This document shows positions 7,768-15,477 of a stretch of 64,000 bases of DNA, one piece after another. The notes below the pieces were generated by a model that did not search any database, had not been told where the DNA came from, and saw only the letters and a list, made by a program, of their open reading frames with translations. Source of the stretch: Sphaerisporangium fuscum (GTDB lineage Bacteria; Actinomycetota; Actinomycetes; Streptosporangiales; Streptosporangiaceae); NCBI RefSeq assembly GCF_018531465.1, contig NZ_JAHDTF010000014.1, positions 186,001 to 250,000 of the forward strand. Reading direction: 5' to 3'. The position numbers and the translations under genes are program-made. Position 1 is the first letter of the stretch. Every line of letters starts with the position of its first letter.

Positions 7768-9009
7768 CTACGGGGATTCGGACAGGCCGAGCAGAAGCTT
7801 CGCGGCCAGCTCCGCCCCATCGGTGCGGACCGTCTCGGCCACGGCGGCCGCGCGGGCACCGGTCTCGGGGGCCAGGGCGATCTTCAGTGCGGCCGACAGG
7901 GACTCGGCGGTCGGCGTCGGACCGTCGTGTCCCGTGCCGATGCCCAGCTCGGTCACCCGGCCCGCCCAGTACGGCTGGTCCGCGACCTGAGGCACGATCA
8001 CCTGCGGCACCCCGGCGCGGGCCACCGTCGTCGTGGTGCCCGCGCCGCCGTGGTGCACGACCGCCGCCACCCGGCGGAAAAGCGCCTGATGGTTGACCTC
8101 GCCGACGACGAAGCAGTCGTCCCGGTCGTCGATCAGGGCCAGGTCTGCCCAGCCGCTCCCCAGCAGGACGCGGCGCCCCTGCGTCCGGACCGCGTCGATG
8201 ACGGCCCGGGAGGCCTCCTGCGCGTTCGCGCCCCGCACCAGCATGCTGCCGAAGCCCACGTACACCGGCTCCGCGCCGGCGGCCAGGAACGCCTCCAGGC
8301 CGGCCGGGAGCGGGCGCTCGTCAGGCCGGATCCACGCGCCGGTCTGCGTCACGTCGAGCTCCGGCGTCCGCCGCCACGGGCCGAGGACCGGGTCGGCCGC
8401 CAGGAACGGGTGGTCGGTGAAGACGTGGTCGCGGACGCCGCTCACCGGCGGCAGGCCGATCGAGGTCCGGTGCGTGTTGATCGTGTCACCGAACAGGGCT
8501 TCCAGATGCTCGGCGTGCAGGTCCCACAGGCCCCGGTTGTCGGTCACCTCAGGGGGGATCACCTGGCCCGGCCGGCGGAGAGGCGGGTGATGCGACGACG
8601 GCAGGTAACACGGGGAGAAGGACGTGAACACATAGGGCACGCCCAGCTTCTCGGCCGCCGTCCGCGTACCGGCCAGGGCCGGGAGCGAGCCGGTGGCCAC
8701 CACCGCGGCGCAGCCCTCGGCCACCCCGGTGACCGCCTCGTAGGCCATGGCGGTCAGCTCGGCGGCGATATCGGACAGGCCCGCCTTCGCCTTGCCGGGG
8801 ATCGTTCCCGTCGCCAGTGCGCGGATCGGCCAGCCGACGGGAGTCAGCGGCACGCCGACATCGTCGAGCAGCTCCGCGAAGTCCGGCGGCGCGCACACCC
8901 GCACCTCGGCGCCCAGAGCCTGTAGGCGCAGCGCCAGCCCGGTCATCGGCTCGACGTCCCCTCGCGACCCGTAGGTCACCAACACGAGGCGCAATTCCGC
9001 GGCCCCCAC
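7768..9009 (-). CDS. Glycosyltransferase, GT1 (MGT/vancomycin-GtfB-like) family
   Basis: 413 residues. The N-terminal half is the acceptor-binding Rossmann domain, beginning 'LRLVLVTYGSRGDVEPMTGLALRLQALGAEVRVCAPPD'. The C-terminal half carries 'PVYVGFGSM' and the nucleotide-sugar motif 'VHHGGAGTTTTVARAGVPQ' followed by 'VADQPYWAGRV', diagnostic for GT1 enzymes that glycosylate natural products or lipids. Acceptor and sugar cannot be read from sequence. It is not in a biosynthetic cluster here, so it may inactivate macrolide-like compounds or modify a lipid (speculation). The 5' region has two hairpins. Confidence 0.9.
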   Translation of the reverse strand: MGAAELRLVLVTYGSRGDVEPMTGLALRLQALGAEVRVCAPPDFAELLDDVGVPLTPVGWPIRALATGTIPGKAKAGLSDIAAELTAMAYEAVTGVAEGCAAVVATGSLPALAGTRTAAEKLGVPYVFTSFSPCYLPSSHHPPLRRPGQVIPPEVTDNRGLWDLHAEHLEALFGDTINTHRTSIGLPPVSGVRDHVFTDHPFLAADPVLGPWRRTPELDVTQTGAWIRPDERPLPAGLEAFLAAGAEPVYVGFGSMLVRGANAQEASRAVIDAVRTQGRRVLLGSGWADLALIDDRDDCFVVGEVNHQALFRRVAAVVHHGGAGTTTTVARAGVPQVIVPQVADQPYWAGRVTELGIGTGHDGPTPTAESLSAALKIALAPETGARAAAVAETVRTDGAELAAKLLLGLSESP

Positions 9010-9303
9010 TTTCCGTATGTTCCGGGATCGAAGGGTGATTGTGGGGTATGACCGGGGCCTTGTGGCAAGGCCCCCCGTGTGTTATATGTTGGTAATGGTA
9101 AGGGGTCGATTTTCCCCCTTGCCTTTTTCATTGCTTCGCCGCCCGGCAGGTAGCCCCCTCTCGCCTGGTGCACCCGGGCCGAGTCGGCCTCGGTGCCCGA
9201 TGTGCCCGACCTCAGTCGGCAGAACCGACCATCGGCCGCGAAAGAGCCGTTCTATAAAAGGATCGCGATTGACGAAATCCCGCGTCTTCGGAGCGATGTT
9301 CGT
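9010..9303. other. Upstream region of the glycosyltransferase gene with two hairpins
   Basis: No gene. An inverted repeat GGGGCCTTG (9054-9062) / CAAGGCCCC (9066-9074) with a 3-base loop lies in the probable 5' leader of the glycosyltransferase gene. A second one, AAGGGG / CCCCTT at about 9101-9120, is followed on the plus strand by a short T-run. An AT-rich patch (GTTATATG, 9081-9088) may be part of the minus-strand promoter. Confidence 0.4.
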
Positions 9304-9678
9304 TCAGAGGAAAACGCGAGCGATGTCGAGCCACTTCTGCGCGTCCTCGCCGACTGCCGTGAGGTCGGTCTCGGCTCGGGACCTGCGTTGGAGCACTCCC
9401 AGCAGGGCCACATGCCGGAGCCGGCCCGTCGGACGGCGGGAGACACCCAGCGCGTCGAAGGCGTCCTGCCCGTGAGCCCACGTCTCCATCAGTCGAAGCG
9501 GCACCATGAGCGCCGCGGCGGCCCACCCGGGTACGCGGCCGGTGTCGTCGAGGGCGACGTGCCCCTTCGGGTGGTGGGAGATGGTCGGCTGGGAAACGCC
9601 GAACGGGCCGATCAGGTCACACACGCACGCCTCCCCGCCCTCATGGGAGGCGATCAGCGACAACAGCCGCTCTAACCG
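9304..9678 (-). pseudogene. Chimeric open frame: ArsR fragment fused to a mycothiol-dependent-isomerase-like fragment
   Basis: One uninterrupted minus-strand frame carries pieces of two unrelated families. 9565-9678 encodes an ArsR-type segment 'LLSLIASHEGGEACVCDL', then 'GVSQPTISHH' (the arsenic-binding loop and recognition helix of arsenical repressors). Directly after it, 9388-9558 encodes 'LMETWAHGQDAFDALGV', 'RRPTGRLRHVALLGV', the core of the TIGR03084/MDMPI (DinB-like) family. The tail (to 9304) is unassigned. There is no start codon before the ArsR piece other than in the preceding gene. It looks like a fusion of relics made by deletion. Confidence 0.6.
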
Positions 9679-10505
9679 ATCTTGTAGCAGCGGACGGCGT
9701 TGTCGATGAACAGCGCCCGGCGCTCGGCCGGGCCGAGTCCTGCGGTGACGGCTTGGTAGGCGTCCATGAGCTGGGTGTAGGTGCCCGCCGTCCCGTCCAC
9801 CGGGAAGTTGCTGCCGAAGAAGCAGCGCTCGACGCCGAACAGCTCCAGACAGGTCTCGACGTAGGGACGCAGGGTCGTGACGTCCAGGGTGCCCAGCGCC
9901 ACCCCGAACCCGGAGAGCTTGCAAACGACCTGCGGCAGTGCGGCGAGCCGGGCGACGCCCTCGCGCCACTGGCGGAGGTCCCGCTCGGGCCATCCGGCGT
10001 GTTCCAGTACGACGGTGGTGCCGGGAGAACCGGTGAGCGCCGCGGCGTAGGCATCGGCCTCAGCGGAGCGGATGATCTGGTCCAGCAGCAGATTCCGCTC
10101 GGCCAGCAGCCGCAACAGGGTCGCAGTCGTCTCGCTGCGCGGGTCCAGCCCGGAGAACACCCGTACGCCGCGAAAGGCCGGGCTGGTCTCCTGGACGCGC
10201 AACTGCTCGTCGAGGACGTCCGGGCCGGCTTGCGGGTCGACGGAGCCGATGATGGCCGACGGCCAGGCGGGAGATTCCGCGTGCAGCCGGTCGAGCCATC
10301 GCGTCTCGTCGATGAACGCGCCGGGTGCGGAGGTGGCCGACACGTGGACCAGGCCGGCGACGCGCACTCCGGCGCCGGCGGCGCCGGCACGGTAGTCGGC
10401 CGGGAGGTGGTCCCGGTAGAGCTCGGGCCGCGTGGTGCGCAGCGCCGGATACCAGTTGTGCTCACTCACCTGCCACAAGTGGGCATGTGCGTCGAGGAAT
10501 TCCAC
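9672..10505 (-). CDS. Amidohydrolase-family (COG3618) metal-dependent hydrolase
   Basis: 277 residues from the preferred GTG start, which has GGAG 6 bases upstream; a TTG at 10547 would add 14 residues. The N-terminus 'VEFLDAHAHLWQVSEHNWYP' contains the D-x-H-x-H metal site of the amidohydrolase TIM barrel. Later 'VVLEHAGWPERDLRQWREGVARLAALPQVVCKLSG' and 'CFFGSNFPVD' match the family of lactonases/decarboxylase-like hydrolases (L-rhamnono/fucono-lactonase group). The specific substrate is unknown. Its 3' end abuts the chimeric relic frame. Confidence 0.85.
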   Translation of the reverse strand: MEFLDAHAHLWQVSEHNWYPALRTTRPELYRDHLPADYRAGAAGAGVRVAGLVHVSATSAPGAFIDETRWLDRLHAESPAWPSAIIGSVDPQAGPDVLDEQLRVQETSPAFRGVRVFSGLDPRSETTATLLRLLAERNLLLDQIIRSAEADAYAAALTGSPGTTVVLEHAGWPERDLRQWREGVARLAALPQVVCKLSGFGVALGTLDVTTLRPYVETCLELFGVERCFFGSNFPVDGTAGTYTQLMDAYQAVTAGLGPAERRALFIDNAVRCYKIG

Positions 10506-10560
10506 GTGTGGCTCCGATCCGCGCCAGAAACGATCATGGGTGCTCAAGCGGACGAGCCCG

Positions 10561-11121
10561 CTACTGCCCTACCCGGCCGTCGATGCATTCCCGCAGGAGA
10601 TCGGCGTGCCCGCAGTGGCGGGCGTACTCCTCGACGCGGTGTACCCACAGCTCCCGGACGGCGATGGCGTCCCGGCCGACCCGCACGCCGAGATCCGGAT
10701 ACTCGGCCAGCAGGGCATCGGTCTCCGCCTGTTCACGAGCGAGATCGGCGAACGCGCCGTCGACCACCGCCTGTTCCCCAACGGCTCCGTCGAAGTCGGC
10801 ATCACGCGCTCCGTACAGCTTCGGCGCCGGGTCTCCTGGCAGGATCCAGCCGCGCCAGCCGCGCTCCACTTCGGCAAGGTGGCGGACCAGGCCCAGCAAG
10901 GACATGGTCGACGGTGGCACCGACCGGCGCGCCAGCTGCTCCGGATCCAACCCCTCGCACTTCATCTGCAGGGTCAGCCGATAGTCCCTCAGGTAGTCCT
11001 GCAGCGTCGCCAATTCACCGTCGGGGCTGGCTGCCGCATTGTTGCGGGGATCCTCGTCCGGGTCGGCCCACATGTCGGGGTAGACGCTGGCCTGGGTCCA
11101 TCGCTCGGGTACGTCGCTCAC
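10561..11121 (-). CDS. DinB/DUF664-family protein
   Basis: 186 residues from GTG (start 'VSDVPERWTQASVYPDMWADPDEDPR', a common N-terminus in this family; GTG at 11130 is an alternative). Four-helix DinB-like protein: 'TLQDYLRDYRLTLQMKCEGL' is helix 1, then 'SLLGLVRHLAEVERGWRGW' with the metal-binding His. 'WVHRVEEYARHCGHADLLRECIDG' near the end supplies the other metal-ligand histidines. The family includes putative thiol-dependent (mycothiol) transferases; the function of most members is unknown. Confidence 0.87.
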   Translation of the reverse strand: MSDVPERWTQASVYPDMWADPDEDPRNNAAASPDGELATLQDYLRDYRLTLQMKCEGLDPEQLARRSVPPSTMSLLGLVRHLAEVERGWRGWILPGDPAPKLYGARDADFDGAVGEQAVVDGAFADLAREQAETDALLAEYPDLGVRVGRDAIAVRELWVHRVEEYARHCGHADLLRECIDGRVGQ

Positions 11122-11200
11122 CGTGCTCACGATGCTGATCAGCGACCCGGCGCGCAAGCGATTATCCAGGCACCGGCCGTATCGCCACGAGCGTTGCCGA

Positions 11201-11530
11201 CTACCCGTTGTCCGGCGAATCGGCTGCGGTGAGGCGCAGGATCGGATCGAGCAGCCCCGGGAAGCGGTCGCTCAGATCGTCGGCGCGTAGCCGGACCCGC
11301 CGGTGTCTGCCGTCGACGGTCATGCTGATCAGCCCGGCTTCGCGCAAGATCCGCAAGTGGTTGGACAGCGTCGACACCGGCACGTCGAGACCGTCGGCGA
11401 GCGCCGAACAGGTCGACTCGGGATTGCCCCAGGCCCGTCGCACCAGCTCCAGGCGCACCGGATCACCGAGCGCGTGCAGCACCGGCGCGAGCGTCAATGA
11501 CCGGCGTTCGGGCTGGGGTAGCGGTCGCAT
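11201..11530 (-). CDS. ArsR-type winged-helix repressor
   Basis: 109 residues. 'LAPVLHALGDPVRLELVRRAW' is followed by the winged-helix core 'CSALADGLDVPVSTLSNHLRILREAGLI' and the wing 'MTVDGRHRRVRLR'. There is no CVCDL metal site, so it probably senses a small molecule rather than arsenic. Start taken at the ATG of 'MRPLPQPERRS'; an in-frame extension into the operator region is unlikely. Divergent from a 14-TM MFS exporter, with the inverted repeat ATAGTTC/GAACTAT between them, which is the typical arrangement for repressor control of an efflux pump. Confidence 0.88.
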   Translation of the reverse strand: MRPLPQPERRSLTLAPVLHALGDPVRLELVRRAWGNPESTCSALADGLDVPVSTLSNHLRILREAGLISMTVDGRHRRVRLRADDLSDRFPGLLDPILRLTAADSPDNG

Positions 11531-11554
11531 GCCTCTACGATACCAGTTGCTTCG

Positions 11555-11577
11555 ATAGTTCGGGATTATGGAACTAT
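11555..11577. promoter_or_regulatory. Candidate ArsR operator
   Basis: Perfect 7 bp arms ATAGTTC (11555-11561) and GAACTAT (11571-11577), 9 bases apart, in the 84-base gap between the divergent ArsR and MFS genes. ATA...TAT ends are usual for ArsR-family sites. Confidence 0.55.
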
Positions 11578-11614
11578 TGGCCGCGGAAGCATCCGCATCG
11601 CGAGAGGACCGGCG

Positions 11615-13030
11615 TTGACCGCGCACGAAAGCACCACGAAGGCTGGACAACCTCAAACCGTAGGCATCCGATCGAACCGGGCGGTGTTGCTCACAGTAGC
11701 CTGCCTGGGGCAGTTCATGGTGCTGCTCGACAGCACGATCGTCGGCGCGGCGCTACCCGATATGCAGCAGCGACTGCACACCCAGCTGACCGGCCTGCAA
11801 TGGATCGTCGACGCCTACGTGCTCCTGGTCGCCATGCTGTTGCTGTCCGGCGGCGTCTTCGCCGACCGCTTCGGCCGCAAGCGAGTGTTCCTGACCGGCG
11901 TGGCGGTGTTCACCGCCGCGTCCGTCCTGTGCGCCGTCGCGCCCTCGATCGGCTGGCTGATCACCGGACGGGTGGTGCAGGGCGTCGGGGCCGCGGCGCT
12001 GAGCCCCGCCTCGCTGGCCCTGCTCGCCGCCGCCTACCCGGTTCCGCAGGAACGAGTCAAGGCGATCGGGCTGTGGGCCGGATTCAGCGGGATCGGCCTG
12101 GCCGCCGGACCGCTGGCCGGCGGCATCCTGGTGGAGGCCTTCGGCTGGCCCGCCATCTTCCTCGTCAACGTGCCCATCGGCGCGGTCCTGCTGCTGGCCG
12201 GTCTGCGCGTCCTGGGCGAGTCCCGCAACCCGAACGCGCCGGCGATCGACGTCCCGGGGACGGTCCTGTCCGTCCTGGGCGTGGGAGCGCTGACCTACGG
12301 GCTGATCGAGGGCGGTTCCCGTGGCTGGACCTCGCCGGTGATCCTGGGCGGCTTCGCCGCCGCGGTGGTGATCCTCGCCGTCTTCGTCATCGTCGAGGGA
12401 CGCACTTCGACGCCGATGCTGCCGCTGCGGCTGTTCCGGCAGCGGCTGTTCACGGTGTCCAACACGGCGATGGTCGTGGTGGGTTTCGCGCTCATGGGGT
12501 CGTCCTTCTTCTTCTCCCAGTTCTTCGTGTACGTCCAGGGCAGTTCGATTCTGCGCGCCGGTCTGCAGACCCTGCCGGCCTCCCTCGCCATGGTGATCGT
12601 CAGCCCGTACGCGGGCCGGTTGGCCGCCAGGTACGGCTTCCGGATCGTGGTGACCATCGGCTTGGCGCTGGCCGGGCTGGGGCTGCTGTCGCTGGGCTTC
12701 GTGCACGCGGACACCGGTTACGGGAACGTGTGGTGGCGGCTGGCGATCGTCGGCGTCGGTTTCGCGCTGACGATGTCCCCGCTGACCGGCGCCGCCATCC
12801 AGGCGGTCAGCCCGCAGGAGGGAGGTCTCGCGTCGGGCATCAGCAGCACCACCCGGCAGATAGGCGCGGTGCTCGGCGTGGCGGTGCTCGGAGCCGTCGT
12901 CCGCACCCGGGAATCGGGTGGCGCGTCCTTCGAAGCCGGCCTCGACAGCGCCTTCGTCGTGGCCGGCGTCGTCACCTTGGCCACCGCCGTGTTCACCGGC
13001 CTGTGGCTGGCGAGGTCCAAGCCCGCGTAG
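11615..13030 (+). CDS. MFS exporter, DHA2/EmrB-QacA family (14 TM)
   Basis: 471 residues. 'MVLLDSTIVGAALPDMQQRL' (motif D1), 'LQWIVDAYVLLVAMLLLSGGVFADRFGRKRVF' (motif A in TM2-3 loop), and 'GIGLAAGPLAGGILVEAFGWPAIFLVNVPIG' (motif C, antiporter signature) define a drug:proton antiporter of the DHA2 group. The length fits 14 TM helices. TTG start, preceded by GAGAGGA at 7 bases. Divergent ArsR regulator suggests inducible export of a toxic compound. Confidence 0.9.
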   Translation: MTAHESTTKAGQPQTVGIRSNRAVLLTVACLGQFMVLLDSTIVGAALPDMQQRLHTQLTGLQWIVDAYVLLVAMLLLSGGVFADRFGRKRVFLTGVAVFTAASVLCAVAPSIGWLITGRVVQGVGAAALSPASLALLAAAYPVPQERVKAIGLWAGFSGIGLAAGPLAGGILVEAFGWPAIFLVNVPIGAVLLLAGLRVLGESRNPNAPAIDVPGTVLSVLGVGALTYGLIEGGSRGWTSPVILGGFAAAVVILAVFVIVEGRTSTPMLPLRLFRQRLFTVSNTAMVVVGFALMGSSFFFSQFFVYVQGSSILRAGLQTLPASLAMVIVSPYAGRLAARYGFRIVVTIGLALAGLGLLSLGFVHADTGYGNVWWRLAIVGVGFALTMSPLTGAAIQAVSPQEGGLASGISSTTRQIGAVLGVAVLGAVVRTRESGGASFEAGLDSAFVVAGVVTLATAVFTGLWLARSKPA

Positions 13031-13132
13031 GCCGCCGCGTGGCGGGCGCACTCCACCGACTCCCCCACTTGGCCCGCCCGATGGCGCCCGGCAGGGAACA
13101 TGACCACGCGCCTGGCGAGCTAGGATCCGGCC

Positions 13133-14077
13133 ATGCCCCTGACCGCGGACGCCGTCGACCGGTTCGAGGCCTCCAGGCCGCGCCTGGAGGCCATCGCCTA
13201 CCGCCTCCTCGGCTCCGCCGGAGAGGCCGAGGACGTCGTGCAGGAGACGTTCCTGCGCTGGCAGGCCGCCGACGTCGACCACATCGAGGTCCTCGAGGCC
13301 TGGCTGACGAAGGTCCTCACCAACCTGTGCCTCAACCAGCTCACCTCCGCGCGGGCGCGCCGCGAGACCTACGTGGGGCAATGGCTTCCCGAGCCGCTGC
13401 TCGCGGGCGACCCGATGCTCGGCCCGGCCGACACCGCCGAGCAGCGCGAATCGGTCTCCTACGCGGTCCTCATCCTCATGGAGCGCCTCTCCCCCAACGA
13501 GCGGGCGGTGTACGTGCTGCGGGAGGCGTTCGACTACCCGCACCGGGAGATCGCCGAGATCCTCGACATCACCGAGGCCGCCAGCCAGCAGATCTTCCAC
13601 CGCGCCAAGAGGCACGTCGCGGACGGCAAGGCCCGCACCCGGATCGACCAGGCCGCCGCGCGGCGGATCGTCGAGGAGTTCCTGGCGGCCGCCACCAGCG
13701 GCCGGACCGAGCCGCTCGTACGCCTGCTCACCGGGGACGCCATCGCGATCGGTGACGGCGGCGGGAAGGTCCCGGCCCGCGCCAAGGCGTTCGAGGGCGC
13801 CGTCGCGGTCGCGAAGTTCCTCCGGGGCCTGTTCAAACCCACCGAGGCCAAGCACGCCCTGATCGGCGGCGCGCCCGAGGTCCACGCCTGGACCGTCAAC
13901 GGCGAACCCGCCGTCGTGGCCGTCGTGGACGGCCGGGTCGTCGGCATCATGTGCCTGGAGATCACGGCCGAGGGCATCGCCGCCTGCCGCAGCCAGGTCA
14001 ACCCCGACAAGCTCGAACGCGCGACCGCGCGCTGGGCGGCCGGCGACCACGGAGAGCCCCTGTTCGACGCCTTGTGA
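13133..14077 (+). CDS. sigJ: ECF41-type RNA polymerase sigma factor (SigJ-like)
   Basis: 314 residues. Sigma-2 (about 15-75, 'AYRLLGSAGEAEDVVQETFLRWQ'), sigma-4 (about 110-165, 'LSPNERAVYVLREAFDYPHREIAEIL') and a C-terminal SnoaL-like domain. All three ECF41 marks are present: WLPEP in the linker (84-88), DGGGK (208-212) and NPDKL (290-294). In ECF41 proteins the C-terminal domain both activates and restrains the factor, replacing an anti-sigma. The family is usually linked to one oxidoreductase, decarboxylase or epimerase gene, and here an FAD oxidoreductase follows. The symbol reflects similarity in family, not proven orthology. Confidence 0.9.
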   Translation: MPLTADAVDRFEASRPRLEAIAYRLLGSAGEAEDVVQETFLRWQAADVDHIEVLEAWLTKVLTNLCLNQLTSARARRETYVGQWLPEPLLAGDPMLGPADTAEQRESVSYAVLILMERLSPNERAVYVLREAFDYPHREIAEILDITEAASQQIFHRAKRHVADGKARTRIDQAAARRIVEEFLAAATSGRTEPLVRLLTGDAIAIGDGGGKVPARAKAFEGAVAVAKFLRGLFKPTEAKHALIGGAPEVHAWTVNGEPAVVAVVDGRVVGIMCLEITAEGIAACRSQVNPDKLERATARWAAGDHGEPLFDAL

Positions 14078-14079
14078 GC

Positions 14080-14103
14080 GCGATGTGACGTGCTTCACAT
14101 CGC
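14080..14103. promoter_or_regulatory. Perfect CRP/FNR-class palindrome
   Basis: GCGATGTGA (14080-14088), six bases, then TCACATCGC (14095-14103): a flawless 9+9 inverted repeat containing TGTGA-N6-TCACA, the exact CRP consensus. It lies directly after the sigma gene stop and 68 bases before the FAD oxidoreductase start, suiting an activator or repressor of the latter. Confidence 0.6.
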
Positions 14104-14170
14104 ATTCCTGTCAGGAAACGGCGGGCCGCCCGGTTCAGGTGGCGAACCCGCGCAAGACAGGAGCAAGGAA

Positions 14171-15370
14171 ATGCGGCACCGCATCATCGTCCTCGGAGCC
14201 GGATACACCGGAGCCATCGCCGCCGGTCGCCTCGCCAAGCGGCTCCGCCGTGAGGACGTCGCCATCACCCTCGTCAACGCCGAACCCGACTTCGTCGAAC
14301 GCGTCCGCATGCACCAGGTGGCGGCCGGCCAGGACCTCAAGCCCCGGCCGTTGGACGAGATGTTCGCGGGCACCGGTGTCCAGCTGAGGCTCGCGGAGGT
14401 CACCGGCGTCGACGTCGAGCGCAAGACCGTCGCCGTCACCGACGGGAACGGCGCCGAGGAGCTCCTCCCCTACGACACGCTCGTCTACGCCCTCGGCAGC
14501 GGCTGGAACGCCCAGGGCGTCCCCGGGACCGTCGAGCACGCCTACGAGATCGCCGGCCGCGCCGGAGCACTCCGGCTGCGCGAACGCCTGGCCCGCCTCG
14601 ACGCCGGGCGGACCGTGGTCGTCGTCGGCGGCGGCCTCACCGGCCTGGAGGCCGCGACCGAGTTCGCCGAGGCCCGCCCGGACCTCCACATCGCCCTCGC
14701 CGTCCGTGACGGCCTCGGCGACTGGCTCTCGCCCAAGGGCCGCGAGCACCTGTGGAAGGTCTTGGGCAAGCTCGGGGTCACCGTTCACGAGCACACCGTC
14801 GTCACCGGCGTCGAAGCCGACCGCGTCGTCACCGCCGACGGCAGGGCCATCCCGGCGGCGGTGACCGTGTGGACCACCGGCTTCGCGGTCCACCCGATCG
14901 CCGGGGCGACCGCCCTGGAGGTCAGCGCCACCGGTCAGATCGCGGTGGACGGGACCATGCGCTCGGTCTCGCACCCGGACGTGTACGCCGTCGGCGACGC
15001 CGCCATGGTGATGGGCCCCGGGGACAAGCCGCTGCGGATGTCGTGCGCCTCGGGAACCCCGACCGCCTGGCAGGCCGCCGACGCGATCGCGGCGCGCCTG
15101 ACCGGCCGGAAGCTCCCCAACACGTCGATCCGCTACCTCAACCAGTGCATCTCGCTGGGCCGCAAGGAGGGCCTGATCCAGTACGTCACCGCCGACGACC
15201 GCGCCGTACAGGCGGTCCTGACCGGACGGCTCGCCGCCGTCTACAAGGAAGTGATCTGCAAGAGTGCCGCCTGGAGCGTCGCCAACCCGACGCTCGGCCT
15301 GCCGGCCCGGCGCCGCCGCGTCACGTGGGAGCAGGCCAGGGCGGGCTCGGCCGTCCAGGCGCCGGCGTAG
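14171..15370 (+). CDS. FAD-dependent NAD(P)H oxidoreductase, NDH-2-like
   Basis: 399 residues. FAD-binding GAGYTG at 9-14 and a second Rossmann motif VVGGGLTGLE (about 151-160) for NAD(P)H, then the FAD-contacting 'VYAVGDAAMV' near residue 275. This is the two-dinucleotide-domain layout of type II NADH dehydrogenases and related quinone reductases (AIF/NDH-2 group). No redox-active CxxC pair is seen. Start chosen at the ATG with AGGAGCAAGGAA just before it. It follows an ECF41 sigma factor, and such partner genes are normally the main target of the sigma. Confidence 0.88.
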   Translation: MRHRIIVLGAGYTGAIAAGRLAKRLRREDVAITLVNAEPDFVERVRMHQVAAGQDLKPRPLDEMFAGTGVQLRLAEVTGVDVERKTVAVTDGNGAEELLPYDTLVYALGSGWNAQGVPGTVEHAYEIAGRAGALRLRERLARLDAGRTVVVVGGGLTGLEAATEFAEARPDLHIALAVRDGLGDWLSPKGREHLWKVLGKLGVTVHEHTVVTGVEADRVVTADGRAIPAAVTVWTTGFAVHPIAGATALEVSATGQIAVDGTMRSVSHPDVYAVGDAAMVMGPGDKPLRMSCASGTPTAWQAADAIAARLTGRKLPNTSIRYLNQCISLGRKEGLIQYVTADDRAVQAVLTGRLAAVYKEVICKSAAWSVANPTLGLPARRRRVTWEQARAGSAVQAPA

Positions 15371-15477
15371 AGGGGCGTCGGATCGGCCGGCGGCGGCGAG
15401 CCGGATGGATCGACGATCGGGTGCCCGCCCCTGCGGCGGCGGCAGGCCGCCGGCGCGTCAAATGACGATGACGTCGG

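Noticed and set aside
9754..11138. 461-codon plus-strand frame over the amidohydrolase and DinB genes
   Set aside because: Antisense shadow; both minus-strand genes have clear motifs.
11753..14098. A 781-codon open frame on the minus strand
   Set aside because: It is the antisense shadow of the MFS and ECF41 sigma genes. The composition (His/Asp/Gln/Arg-rich, low complexity) and absence of any domain are typical of GC-rich shadows.
14080..14130. ECF41-type promoter (TGTCACA -35, CGTC -10) in front of the FAD oxidoreductase
   Set aside because: The nearest string, TGTCAGG, matches only 5 of 7 bases and no CGTC lies at the right distance. I report the CRP-like palindrome instead.
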